Source: Patella vulgata (taxonomy: Eukaryota > Mollusca > Gastropoda > Patellidae). From it: a DNA stretch of 64,000 nucleotides. The notes under the pieces were generated by a model. That model had not been told where the DNA came from. It was given only the letters and a program-made list of their open reading frames with translations, and did not search any database. Shown here in pieces: positions 20,902-32,680 of the stretch. Positions within the stretch are counted from its first letter, which is position 1. Each line of letters starts with the position of its first letter. The stretch lies in NCBI RefSeq assembly GCF_932274485.2, contig NC_065883.2, positions 19,590,222 to 19,654,221 on the forward strand. The letters run 5' to 3'. The position numbers and the translations under genes are program-made.

Positions 20902-22090
20902 TATCTGAAAACACCAAAAATGACGTAGTTTGACATCTTCAAGACCAAGTCCTGGTTCCTAGGAGAGATAACAATCGTCACAGAAAAGATACATTTTAAA
21001 CCAACCATGATCTTGACATCCTTTCTCTATAGCCAGTAATTTTTATCACGAAAAAAGAAATTTACAGACCAATCGATTAACATCAATATAAAAACCATCA
21101 ACTAATTTTTGAATTGAATGAAAATGTCGAGCAATGATCTGCTTAAACGACTATATCGATTATCTACTCTGGCCTATTATAATAACATGCACTATATAGC
21201 TATTTAAATTTATCACAAGTGAAATTCCAGAAATAATTCGCATTCAGAAATACATTCAATAGATGTTTATCATTAAGACACCTTTATTAACCATAAAGTT
21301 GGTCTCCATTTAGAAGCATAACTGATTCACGGTAGTTATTCTAGCACGATTAATTCGCATACCACAGACAATGATTTTATTGTTTTTGTGGTAAATTATA
21401 CACAGAAATCTTAAAGTAACATTAAATTCTACCATTAATCTAATGTAGCTCATCTTACATCTAAGGTAAAACAGAAATGTGTTACCCTTATGAACGCCTA
21501 CGCGAAAAGTGATATCGTCGGGTGTTCTAGAAGATGTGGACATAACCTGCCTTGTGTGGCAACCTTCACTTCTGAAATTGAAAAACCCAAAAATATAATT
21601 GTTATATCTGGTTTAAACAATGTCATAACTTGATAAGGGTATTATTATTATCAGACGCTTTCATTGGTTTCAAAATCTACGTCAAAGGATAGACTATGCG
21701 TAATACAGTCATGATATTATAACTTTTAAGATCATCTTAACCTTGGCGCTTTGATTTGAAAGTATCGACGAATGTGATTTACAAATAATTACCACTTCTC
21801 TTTGATCTGGCTGTAACTTGTTAGAAAAAACAAACATCTGGTAACTACAAGGTTTATAACATTCGTTACACATCTATTAATGTTTGTAAAACAGGTGCAC
21901 CGTGTACTAATAATTTGAGAATTCTCTGTGGGTTATACTTATTTTCTGGAATTCTTAATAGTTTACTAATAGTCGCAAAAACATAGTGTCCAGCCCAATA
22001 GTTAGGCTGATGTCCCTCGCCGAAATCCCGAAATAAATAGATGACACGTATTAATTAATCGCACATTTATCTTTTTCAAAAGTATCGAGC
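20902..22090. other. Unassigned stretch
   Basis: No gene was seen. A GATATCGTCGGGTGTTCTAGA block (21508 on) recurs in similar form near 57352, so a low-copy dispersed repeat may be present. Confidence 0.45.
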
Positions 22091-22094
22091 AATC

Positions 22095-22470
22095 AAACTG
22101 ATTATCAAGTTTCATCACTCTCTATCAGAATCACAATTATCGTATCATAAAGCATCGACAATGAAATTGCTTAGATCTGCTTAGCTTTTGCGAGAAATGA
22201 TAATTATCGCTGCTTATCCGATGCAGACAATTCTGATCATCGTACTTAGTCAAGGTAATGATATAATGAATCTATACTCGGAATTTCATCGCTCTCACTT
22301 AAGTGGAACCAAAGTTATCGTGCCCTAAGGCACCCACCAAGCAAATTGGTTATCTCTGCTTACCTAAGCAGACAATATTCATCATCGTACTCCACCTAAT
22401 GAACGCCTACACCAAGTTTGTTGGGATATTTAATTGTGCAATGGATTTTATTTAACCGGAGTTCATTTCA
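22095..22470 (+). repeat. Diverged ~176-bp tandem pair
   Basis: Two units share TTTCATC(A/G)CTCT, an A-rich (A/C)AATTATCGT-type block and GCAGACAAT, CATCATCGTACT. Starts are near 22111 and 22287. Non-coding. Confidence 0.5.
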
Positions 22471-23412
22471 AACACACAGGTAAGTTTATAATAACCAAAG
22501 TTAAATAGTTTGTTCATAATCGAAGAAATCCGTTTATAAAATAGGAAGGTTCAGACAGTAATAAAAACCAACACCAGGGTTTTTGTGTTCCAAATTTGTG
22601 GTATCCCAAAAAGTGTGACGGACACAGACCCATTTTAATAGGCTCCTACTTTCTTCGATAGGCGGGGGACAACAAGCTAAAGTTCTCTGGTTATAAGACT
22701 TAAATGAAAAAAAAACCCTCAAAAACATTGTATTCGATCTATAGCAAGTTTATGAGGAGCATAATCTGGTCTTCCTTTTTATAGCTGCATTATGCATTCC
22801 TAGCAACTAGTTAGTAAATAGTTCATAGCAACCAATTCAGTTAAACACTAATTAAAGTTTATTGGTGGTAACTTAAGACGCTGGACCCACAATACTTACT
22901 GATACTCCAATACAGCTTATACCAGAATTCATCTAATTATGGTAGCGTTTGGAATAATCTTTAAAACAAGATGGATTATAAGATGTACAAAATACAATGA
23001 AATACTAGCTATTACAATAGAATACGTCACATAAATAAAGAATGAACACTACGAAATGTCAAAGAAAATGGCAATACTGGCTAGCGTGTATTCCAGCAAT
23101 AATTTCTCAAACTATATTTAAAGTACATACTAAAATATGTATAAAAGAATTGTAAAGAAGCAGAAAAAAAACATATTGTTTTGAAATGTGGGATGCGATT
23201 TACTCAAGTAAATAAGGGAAGTTAAACCTGTAACTCAATATTTTTTTTATAACATTCGAAATTAAAAATACGAACTAAATTCAATGTCGGTCCATTTCAG
23301 TCAAATATTGCCTGGACATTTGGGGTCTAAATATCCAATGTTTAAGACACAATGAATTCTGGCAGATTCACAAACGACAAAATATTTTTAAAAAAACCAA
23401 ACATGTAGAATG
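22471..23412. other. Unassigned AT-rich stretch
   Basis: No gene or repeat was recognised. Confidence 0.5.
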
Positions 23413-23690
23413 GTTCATTCAGATTTTCTGGCGTGGTTTCTCCTTGTCAGTGATGCAGGATGGAGGGCCTGACAAGGACAGCTGTCTACTCGTTCGCATG
23501 GGACGAAAAACCGAGGTCCCGTGTACACATTGGCGTGCACGTAAGAGATCCCTTGGCAGTTGGAATTCGATATAAGAGTAGGACGTGGCAAAATTTCCCT
23601 CATAGCACTCTGTATGGCGTATGCCCGTCTTCATTAGCCCAGTTCGGAGCAGAACAGTAGGATAAACCCCATTTCATTTCATTTCATTTC
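23413..23690 (+). mobile_element. SINE-A copy, 5'-truncated
   Basis: Starts just after the tRNA-like head at TTCATTCAGATTTTCTGGCG and keeps the full body except a short deletion near GAGTAGGACGTGGCAAAA. It ends GGATAAACCCCATTTC plus four CATTT-like repeats, having lost the usual CGTT of the shared tail. Both strands are open over parts of the body, which yields only chance peptides. Confidence 0.87.
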
Positions 23691-24836
23691 GGTATATAAC
23701 TCGTTAAGTATGGACATAATTGGTTAGAAATTACAATATTCTTTTTAAAACATGAATGTAAATCACTTTTATATACTTTAGAAAATGCAATATTCTTTTT
23801 ATAAAATATGTATATTAATCCCTTTATATGCTTTCATCGCACTGATAGATGCATTTAGATTCAGTTCCGTCTTTTTTACGATTCCAAAGAACAGAGCTCT
23901 ACGCTCTTTAAAATATTTAATCAGGCCAGTTTAGAACAATAATGTTGAAAACATCATACATTTTATAAGGACAAGACGAACTGAGCTATATTGCCGTTCT
24001 GTAAACCTTCATACAAGTGTAGTCTAAACAGTTGGGTAAACCACCACTTTTCAATTATTATCAAGATTGGTATAGCAATGTAGATTAAGCAAACTAAGAC
24101 GTGCTTTGGGCACAAAGAAAGGTGTAGGTGTGGGCGGGGGGTGGTGGGTCGCAAAAGTGTTTTCCCCAGCGATATAGGAAACTATTCTGGAATTGTTTAG
24201 ATCAGAACATGATAATTTACATTTTAGAATCGTTAATATTTGAATTACAAATATATGGGTGCGCCATTATCTGCTTAAGGGCATGTAAAGGTCTAAATTC
24301 GACCCTTTATTCGCATACAGATACATATGGATGTTAAATTACGTATTTTGATACATTTTGGCTTTTAAAGATTACCCATACATAAATCAACAAATAGCCA
24401 ACCGAGAATCTCAATTCCGACATATAATATAAAGTTTTCTGAAATCTAAGGCATTTCTTTACCACGTGTTAGCTGACACTCTGCATCCCCGGTAACTATC
24501 GGGAATCGAAGCTTTCAGACTTAACCTTGGAAGGTCGTTGAACCCGTCAAAAATGACAGAGCATCAGTTATACACGTTTAGCAGCAAGGAATATTTCAAT
24601 AGTCATTTTGTTGCAGTATTTTCATTCGTGAGCACAATTTAAATTGAACTTTAACAACTTCAATTGATCCGGGTTTTTTCAGCTGACATGTCATTGATTT
24701 TCCTTTACGTTTCAGTAGATTTCATTGAAGGATGCCACCCTATTTAAATACACTAGTATGAAACTACATGACCTATTGAAATTGTCAATAGCGTTAATAT
24801 TTTGTAGAGATTTTGTATACACATTTATCAATACCT
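23691..24836. other. Unassigned stretch upstream of the globin promoter region
   Basis: No gene or repeat was recognised. It would be upstream or regulatory DNA of the globin exon. Confidence 0.45.
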
Positions 24837-24837
24837 T

Positions 24838-24890
24838 TCGATTGGCTGCAGCTTTTCTCTATAAATCATTGGCGTATCTCTTCGCGTGCA
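24838..24890 (+). promoter_or_regulatory. Candidate core promoter of the globin gene
   Basis: An inverted CCAAT box (GATTGGCTG, 24840-24848) is followed 12 bp later by CTATAAAT (TATA at 24860-24866). This would put a start site near 24890 and leave a ~310-nt 5'UTR before the ATG at 25200. TTTTCCGCTGACAG just before AAACACTGCCATGG also looks like a splice acceptor, so the UTR may instead be spliced and the true promoter further upstream. Confidence 0.3.
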
Positions 24891-25199
24891 TTATACAAAT
24901 GCAAGAGTAAGAGTGTGTATAGTCAAGTTGGCCGTGGTATGGTAAACCGAATCCAAACACACAGTGAGCGGATCGAAACACAGAATGTCCATATATCTAC
25001 GGTCAATCGCATTATTGCTCTTTACATGACCACTGATAGTTGGTTGGACTGTGTTGAGGACTGTGTTGAATGCGTCGAGAACGATTTCTTGTATTGAATT
25101 GGTGATCGAACTTTGGTCGAAGGGGTGCAAAGTTATCTCTGAGGGAGTTACGTGTTTTTTATGCTTCGTAAGTTATTTTCCGCTGACAGAAACACTGCC

Positions 25200-25399
25200 A
25201 TGGGATGCAGGCAAACAAAAAAAGCTGATACGGACATTCAGCCCGAGAAAAAAAATCTGTCTAATGACAAAGATGAGTTTACGGCTATTTGTGTGGATCC
25301 TCGCTTGCCTTTAGATGCCAGACAAATTTTTAAGTTAAAACAATCGTGGAAAGGAATAAAACGAAACATGGAACCAACAGGAGTAGAAATGTTTCTCAG
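25200..25399 (+). CDS. First coding exon of a globin-X/neuroglobin-like globin
   Basis: The ATG lies in a strong context (CTGCCATGG). The exon encodes 66 residues plus two bases of codon 67. Residues 1-8 are MGCRQTKK: Gly2 and Thr6 fit the N-myristoylation pattern MGxxx(S/T), Cys3 is a palmitoylation candidate, and Lys follows. A polar linker (9-36) leads into helix A (about 38-56, LDARQIFKLKQSWKGIKRN) with the globin Trp A12 at residue 50. Helix B ends GVEMFLR. The donor AG|GTAGGA splits the last Arg codon after its second base, which is exactly the ancient B12.2 intron of globin genes (compare Arg30 of vertebrate beta-globin). The N-terminal extension with MGC is typical of acylated globin-X-type proteins, which bind haem and sit at the inner face of membranes. 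The haem-contacting residues (E7, F8) belong to later exons, not found here. A general neuroglobin-like nerve globin is the alternative. Confidence 0.82.
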
Positions 25400-28189
25400 G
25401 TAGGACACAATTTAAAATTTTAAGTCGGCTTTCCGTCAATATACCAGTAATGAAATGTTCAACCATACAGTAAGCACTTACACTAAGCAGAGACGTTTGT
25501 GGAAAATAATCCGTTTATTCTTACGTTGATGACAAAGTAAAATAACGTTAAGCTTGAAGTAGACTGAATACATCTCGATAAGTACTTAGACTTTATTCCT
25601 TTAATAATGGAAATACCAATTCAAACTGGTCCTGGATATTAATATTAAAAAAGGAATCTTTAGACACCTGTCATATCAAGATAGTTCCCAAGTAGATTAT
25701 CAATTTGACATCCCCCCGGGGTTGTAAAAATAATACATTTGCTAGTAAATGAAGGCATAAAGCGAGTTATAGTCATGCATAATAATGAAACATTTTCAGT
25801 GGGAATTACGATACATTGTGCTAAAAGGGATAATGTTTTGTTCGAATTTACACATGCAAGTCTGAACATGCCTCTATTAGCATGATAAGGCTGAATTACT
25901 GATCAAAATAGATCCTGATATATGTATACATATGAATAACTCCTTTGTTTCAGCCATTAACTGAGGAAATCGCTATTATTGACCAAAATTATAACTGTCA
26001 TAAAAATCTCAATTTGAAACGCTACAGATTACGTGATTTAAGACTGTACCAAGTGAAACGTAATGTAATTTTTAAAAAAAAAAACAGTTTGCTCCATACA
26101 TTCAAATCTATGATATCTAGCTAGCTTGGGTTATGACCATTTAAAGTTGGCATTGTTCATATCAGCATCTTAAGACAAATATAGTTATAATTCTGTTTCG
26201 TACACGCCTGCCAATTTATTTTCCTTGGAGGTTACTTTGGTAATACTTAATTACATAAGTCTCTACATTCAAATTATATGTTTTACTTTGATATATGTGT
26301 GAACAACCTGGATTCTCCCTTTTGATGGTACTAGATAGATAAAAAGAACATTCCAGTAAGTAATCCCACATTTTGACGGACGCATAAATGGTGAACCCCT
26401 AGTTCTTGTCTAGCACATATTCCATATGATAAAAATGGACTGAGTTAACACTGCAAAAAAGAAAATAATAATGAAACCGCCCATTCAACCTCACCTAAAA
26501 GTAAAAGATACAGTACTAGTAATACAAGCTTGAAATGCCAATTAAAGATGCGTGCGATAAAAGACCACAATCTTTTCTGGCCAAGATTGGGTAATTGAAA
26601 ACATTGGTATGTGATTTTGATGAAGTAGATGGCAAACTATCGTGCATAGCATGTATCCTTGTTGATTCAGATTATTAGTGGAAATAATATGGCTATTTTA
26701 ACATTTTTTTAAATTCGAAACAAAACATACAATCATCGCATTCCAGTAACATAATAGGATGATTATACCCCTCCGTAAGTATGGTAAACGGCAAATGTGC
26801 TAATAATTAAGCAATATACGATTCCCGTTTTAAAATACAGGGAGTGTGAAGAACAAAGAAACATCAGTAAATAATCAATTAGGTTATAGCATAGGAAACT
26901 CCAGTAGGGAATTTACAGGTCTTGAACAAATATCTTATTGTTGTTGCTCTCACATTATACGAATGTAAAAGCGATTCCAATTAGCTAAGTTGAACCCTCT
27001 GCCAAATAATAACCTGTGGTATGAGCCATACCAACAGCTTTTTGCAACGTAAACCTCTCCCCGAAACAAAATTCGGATCAAATTCTCATTCTTCTGCACA
27101 TATATATATATATATTGATATATTGTTATAACGTTATGAAAAATTTAGCCCACTGTATTTCATTAAGGTTGTCTTCTGGCCATTCCCACATTCTTCGTTG
27201 CCCATGCCATCGATTTTCCCATACTCTACATTGCGGATGCCATTCCTAGTCTCATCGTCTATCGTTATTGTCCTTATATTGGGGAAAATATAATCCCCAT
27301 AAGTTCTTTTCTGTTTTGAACTTCCTTACTTAACCAGGGTAAGCGAGCATGGAGATACATTTTTCGAGCGCGGCAGATATGTACCACCATCGATTAAACC
27401 TATAACCATTTGTTGTTTTCATATGAAAGGGTTATTATCAATGACGAAGCACACAAGGACTATATGTAATATGACAGCCAACTCAATGTGTTCTCATAAT
27501 TATGTTATACTAAAAATAAACTTAGTTTTTCTGCCAACAGCATGATGTCGGTGATCAACTGGTGATGTATATGGATTGAGCATGATTTTATTATTATCTC
27601 GTCTGGGCTGGGTATTGACATACGTCATTCATAAACATTGGCATGCAAATATCACTAATCCCTCGTATTTGTGCGGAATGAACACAGCATGGGGCTTATT
27701 GTCATCTTCGATTATCGCTGCTTAACTATATTCATGGGTCCATATGGTCAGTATGGATAAGCTCGCCTTGTGGGATAATGAGTGGGAATTCCATAGAGGC
27801 TAAACGTAAGAGGCTTAAATCCGGAGATCGTTCTCTGAAATATTTGAAATGTAATGTACTTTGGATTAGAAGCAATATCTACAGAATAGAATAGAATCGT
27901 TGTGTGATCAAACTTAATTCTGGTTAGCCTTGGGTGAAGATGAGTAAATAATTATTTTATGTAAACCACTAGACTGTTGTATAAACACAATACATCAATC
28001 AAGCCCATTAATCATGTCACCGTAGTCAATAATTAGATGGTATGGAAAACAGCAAGCCTAAAATCTTATTTCATTTGAATGAGATATACATCATTAGAAT
28101 ATAGATGATCCGTCCAGGGACAAATTATAACACCGGAGTTAAAAATTTGGACAAAAGAAGTACACGCTTAATGGAATTATGTTTTCACT
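25400..28189 (+). other. Probable first intron of the globin gene
   Basis: Begins with GTAGGA at 25400. No downstream globin exon was recognised here or further right. The stretch is AT-rich with a (TA)n tract near 27098-27117 and no recognised repeat. The minus frame at 25660-25869 looks like chance. Confidence 0.5.
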
Positions 28190-28310
28190 TGTAAATTGTT
28201 ACATTTATAAAATGTAAATACATGTATCTGTATCTGATAGGGAGAGGGGTGTAATAAAAGGCTATGCCTGTTCCACACTCCCTATTCAGATACAATTAAA
28301 ACCAAAATTA
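28190..28310 (+). mobile_element. LINE 3' end fragment
   Basis: The block GGGAGAGGGGTGTAATAAAA-GGC-TATGCCTGTTCC followed by an A-rich end matches the block at 35115-35150 (GGAGAGGGAGTTAACATAGGC, TAGCCTGTTCC). It is likely the 3'UTR of a Jockey/CR1-group LINE. No coding part remains. Confidence 0.5.
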
Positions 28311-28419
28311 ATCCATACATAGTGACAGATTAGTATAACAGTCCGAGGACTTCGCCTGCGGAACGCGCCAAATGAGCTGGTGTTCCCATATTAAAGTAAT
28401 CCTAGGTAGGAATAAAATC

Positions 28420-28429
28420 TGATTCAAAC
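28420..28429 (+). repeat. Target-site duplication, left copy
   Basis: TGATTCAAAC; the right copy at 28777-28786 is TGATTGAAAC (9 of 10). Confidence 0.65.
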
Positions 28430-28776
28430 GGGGGGGGGGGGGGACGTTGGCTAAGTGGGTAAGACGCTGGCTCGCTATCCTGGAGGTCGGGTGTTCGATC
28501 CCTGCTTTGGCCGAGAAAGTTTATCCAGACTTTCCGGCGTGGTTCTACCTTGTTGGTGATGCAGGAAGGAGAGTCTGATAAGGAGAGCAGTCTAGTCGTT
28601 CGGATAGGACGAAGAACTGTGGTCCCGTGTACACATTGGCATGCACGTAAAAGATCCCTATACGAGTAGGCCGATGTCCGGACAAAATTTCCCTCCTGCA
28701 CACTGTATGGCGTATGCCCGTCCTTATTAGCCCAGCTCGGAGCAGAACAGTAGGGCGTTAAAACCCATTTCATTTG
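28430..28776 (+). mobile_element. SINE-A, full length with G14 5' run
   Basis: Starts with 14 G (28430-28443). The tRNA-like head has box A (TTGGCTAAGTGGGTAAGAC) and box B (GGTGTTCGATCCCTGC). The body runs through GATAAGGAGAGCAGTCTAG and CACGTAAAAGATCCC, with a short deletion before TACGAGTAGGCC, to AGGGCGTTAAAACCCATTTC. A 10-bp duplication with one mismatch flanks it. Confidence 0.88.
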
Positions 28777-28786
28777 TGATTGAAAC

Positions 28787-29049
28787 AGATCATATTTCCA
28801 TTGTTTTTCTTTAACAATTCAAATTTCTTTTTGAAAATATTTTGGTCAGATCTATATGTATTGGAGGCAACAAAAAGCATAAAGCGAAATTTACATATGT
28901 GTTTCGAACATTCAATACATTTTGTATATAAAATAAAGAATATCTATAGAATTTAGGACCACTGAATGAACTTAGTAAGGTTCCACATTAACAATGTGAG
29001 CAACATCGAGATTTTTATTTACTTTCAAAAGCTAGTTTAATATCTTATC
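28787..29049. other. Unassigned stretch
   Basis: Nothing recognised. Confidence 0.5.
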
Positions 29050-29221
29050 TCAGTGGTACAGGGCAGAGAGCCATATAAAGAACAGTGTCTAAATGTGCGG
29101 ATGAGAAAAAACAAAACAATTGTGGCGTGCAATAGTCCTTGACAGATGGAAATCAATTGTTGTCTAGGGAAATTTTCGTCAAAGCACACTGTATAAACGT
29201 TAAACCCCATTTCATTTCATT
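29050..29221 (+). mobile_element. SINE-A copy, diverged
   Basis: CAGTGGTACAGGGCAGAG, a worn centre, CTTGACAGATGGAAAT, CAAAGCACACTGTAT and an intact ACGTTAAACCCCATTTC tail. The segment holding TATGCCCGTCTTCATTAG is deleted. Confidence 0.75.
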
Positions 29222-30029
29222 AATCGATCAACTGCTAATAGGATACGATGTACTGGGCCAAATGCCGTTACATATAAATATTAAACATGTGAGCAAAATC
29301 TAGTTATTATGTGATACGGGGGGGGGGGGGGGGCAGGGGTTGTTGTACTCAAGGACTTTGTATGTTTTCATTATTTTAGTAACGAGTTCAATTATTTCAA
29401 TCGCCTTTACCTGTACCCACGTGTTTCTGATGAGATAATTATCTATTTCGTTGAACACATACTGAATTCGGTGGTTTACTTCCACCAGATTAATCTACAC
29501 GCCTATCTTCAACTAAAAGGAGATATGGTCATTTTTGAATGAAAAAAGGCAGGGATTAGCCAGAAATTTCGCTGTCACATATTCTGTAAATTAAACAGAA
29601 CGCGGTTGCTGTTTAACCATCTCCGTAGAATTTGTTTTATAAATTGATCGATGTGTAGACAAGCTGATTTTGTAAAATTATCTCCTTCTGTGGACATTTT
29701 TTCTGACACGCGATGGCATAAGGGAAATAAATATTTGTCATGTGTAGAATATTGTTATACTGCAGTGTTGTAAAACGTGGTAATGGCGATGACTAGATCT
29801 TTGAAATCTGTTACAAGTTATTTTTTAGTTCTCGATCAATTGTTAGAATCTCGCCAGCACTTATCATAATCCATAAACAGTATTTCTTTATTCAATAAAT
29901 TAATAGTCGTTCCTATAAATTCCGTCATTAATAATTAAACCTTCATGTAACAAATGTTCATTATTTTAAATTCCACAATTACTAGATAGGAATATGTATA
30001 TCCGTCTCGAAACATAACATTGCAAGTCT
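29222..30029. other. Unassigned stretch with a G16 run
   Basis: A 16-nt G run lies at 29318-29333. No gene or repeat was recognised otherwise. Confidence 0.5.
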
Positions 30030-30334
30030 TTTTAAATGTTATATAAATTATTAACTGTGCTTGACGAGACCATAATCAACACATGGACCCAATTTTAATG
30101 ATTTAATTTTTGAAAAATGGAGAAGCAAGGTCAAGTCTCGAATAACCAGTACCGTGGTTACGATCATAAACAATCTATGCACACATCCTGTGAAAGATAC
30201 ACAGTGATAACTTCGCTGAGGATAAGGTAATTTGAATTCAATATATTCATTGTGAATTATCTATTTTTGAACTATTTTAGCAAGAACGATCACCTGTTTA
30301 TCTAAATCTTACATAATGCATCTTTAATATAAGA
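30030..30334 (+). mobile_element. MITE-like family C copy
   Basis: Shares GTTATATAAATTATT, GATAACTTCGCTGAGGATAA, GTAATTTGAATTCAATATAT and TTTTAGCAAGA-type blocks with 37115-37460. It ends TTACATAATGCATCTTTAA, the family 3' end. Confidence 0.55.
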
Positions 30335-30399
30335 ATACAGTTTATGTTAATATAAACTTTTACTGGTGTATCGCCTTCAGAATCGTTTTGACGTCACCT

Positions 30400-30564
30400 G
30401 CAGATCATTGCTTATACTACACCCGTATGATTAACATGCAGCTCATTCCTTACACTACACATGTATGATTTACATGCAGATCATTCCGTACACTATACAT
30501 GTATAATTAACATGCAGATCATTCCTTACGCTTCACCTGTATGATTGGCGTGAAGCTCATTCCT
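30400..30564 (+). repeat. 38-bp minisatellite, 4.3 units
   Basis: Units beginning GCAG(A/C)TCATTCCTTACACT and ending GTATGATTAACAT start at 30400, 30438, 30476 and 30514, followed by a partial unit. Confidence 0.88.
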
Positions 30565-31730
30565 GAACAGGATTTATGATAATAAAAAGATATTTAACAG
30601 AAGTTTGCGGATAATTTAAATCGTAAACAACTGAAGTTTATGTACCCATAACTCCAAAGATTTCAAAATCCATTCCTTTAAATATTATTATATATATCGT
30701 AAAGTATCTTTATTGAAGTGGGTTTTGTCAGTCATGCCTATGGTATAAAATAAATGACATGCTCTATAACTAAAACTGTGTCCTTGCAAGGCCTAGTCTC
30801 GGTGCCTAAATGTGAAATACACATACTTAAAAAAATATAACCACTTGAATCACATGGCAGTTGATTATTTTAAAATGTTTAAATTTACAATTTGAAACTA
30901 AAAAGCTTTTGAAAAGAGCAACCAAGTACTGGTTTTAAAATTAGTCTTTTTCCCGAAGAAATGTGAAGACATTTTTTAAAAGTTGTTCCCGAAGAACAGA
31001 AACTCAAATCGATTTGGCCTTACTACAAGACATCATGCATATTTAGTGACTGAGAGCAGTTATGTAGCTTGGTATTTAATTATTCTAGCAACAGATTATC
31101 TACCGAAATGGATACCGAGACCATCAGATAAAGTTTTCTGTAGACGCGTGCTTAATAAGATCTTTTGTAGATTTAGGGCCCATTTCAGATTTCCATTTGC
31201 TAAGCTTTGATGTATCATGCCATACAGTCTGGATTTAGTATTGCTACTTATTTGTACTTAGAAAGAGACGGTGTTTGGGTAACGCCCACTCAACCCCAAC
31301 ATGGTCATTTCGGGGCTGTAAACATATTACATATTATATAATATTACATATAGTTTTATTATAAGAAATGGGTGGTGGGGGTACTAGGCGAAAACCCACG
31401 GAATTATTTGCAGGCGAAGAAGAAAATGAAAACATCTGCATAACATATATACATCCTGGAACTAGTATTTTCATGCTAGAGAATCTCAGTGAACATACAT
31501 GTAATGGATTACGGTGTAGTTAAAACAAATAACATACGTGTATTTCAGGGTTAACATTTAGATTGAAACAGGATCAGTGGCCTTCCCAGGAGAGAAATAA
31601 ACTTGTAATACGAACAGCTCAAAGGTTTCTCCCTACTTCAGAAAGATAATGTAAAAGCCAGAAAATGCCTGACAATGTTATTGCAGTCTATAAAAATAAA
31701 AGGAGTAATGCTGGGGGAGTTGCTCTATTC
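30565..31730. other. Unassigned stretch
   Basis: No gene or repeat was recognised. The plus frame at 30983-31210 is short and motif-free. Confidence 0.5.
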
Positions 31731-31733
31731 AAA

Positions 31734-31915
31734 TAGTCTAACGTTAAATAAATATAGACTAACGTTTAATACATGAAGTCTATAACGTTTAATACAGGTA
31801 GACTAACGTTTATTATATATACTATGCTGCCCTTGATGGATGTAATGATGCTATAAATTATTATCGTATCTAATAGTATGACGTTTAATACAAATAGTTT
31901 AACGTTTAAAGGACA
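31734..31915 (+). repeat. Degenerate 21-22-bp minisatellite
   Basis: TAGACTAACGTTTAATACA-like units start near 31734, 31755, 31777 and 31799. Two more lie at about 31873-31915 after a unique 60-bp gap. Confidence 0.72.
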
Positions 31916-32415
31916 ATATTGGTGTCATTTATTATCACATATGTGACAGAACTGGTTAAACACGTTCCAGATATAATTTTAACACAGTGATCATTGCTAC
32001 GATAGTTGCTCAATGAAGATTTCAAGAAACGGAAGTGACGGAAGCAAAAGCAAACCGCGTGTTAACCTTCTATATAACTCATCGATTTTCTGATGGATAC
32101 AAATGTTATATATATTAATACATCCATGCTACAGATTATCAAGGGTTATTAATGTGTAAATGTAAACGTTATATTATGGCTAACAATCGAAAAATATATT
32201 ACAATATCAAATATATCAAAGTAACTTGAATCAAATGTCAGCGAAACATAAAACATTCAAAGTGTCTGGTTTATGAAACATTATTAAATTTATAGGTTTT
32301 TTAGTTCATAAAACAGTATTAAATTCAAAGGTTCTTTGATGAAAACCAAATATTTTCAAGATATTGCTATGTTTATACTTTATAATTCTGTAACAGGATT
32401 CATTTTGAAACTGAA
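31916..32415. other. Unassigned stretch
   Basis: Contains a loose direct repeat of TTTATGAAACATTATTAAATT and TTCATAAAACAGTATTAAATT (about 32271-32323). Nothing else was recognised. Confidence 0.45.
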
Positions 32416-32680
32416 ACGGTGACTCAGTACGTTAGATTCGATTCCGTTGTTGCCTACAAACTTTCCTGTGATTTATTGGGCGTGGTGTCTCTTTGTCAGT
32501 AGTGAAGGACGGCGGATTTGTCAGGGAACAGCGACTAGTCATTTAGATTGGACGGGAAACCGAGTATCCGTGTACACGTTGGTTGGCATGTAAAAGAGCC
32601 TTTGGTAATTAGAATTCGATGGATTTCTCATATGCTCGACATATAGACAGCAGACCGTTAAATTCCATTTAATTAAATTA
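32416..32680 (+). mobile_element. SINE-A copy, old, with head remnant
   Basis: ACGGTGACTCAGTACG (box-A remnant), TTCGATTCCG (box-B remnant), GGGCGTGGTGTCTC, TTGTCAGTAGTGAAGGACGG, GGCATGTAAAAGAGCC, AATTAGAATTCGATGG and CCGTTAAATTCCATTT occur in consensus order, with the later body deleted. Confidence 0.75.

Noticed and set aside
28441-28510. tRNA gene candidates at SINE heads (also 48430-48495, 16757-16835, 20587-20660)
   Set aside because: They carry box A and box B but lack a proper cloverleaf and are followed by SINE bodies and tails; these are tRNA-derived SINE heads, not tRNA genes.
28402-28773. 123-codon minus-strand frame as a gene
   Set aside because: It lies wholly on a SINE-A copy. 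Similar frames over SINE-A (8048-8329, 48129-48341, 56353-56622, 23415-23634) give related peptides only because the SINE is repeated.
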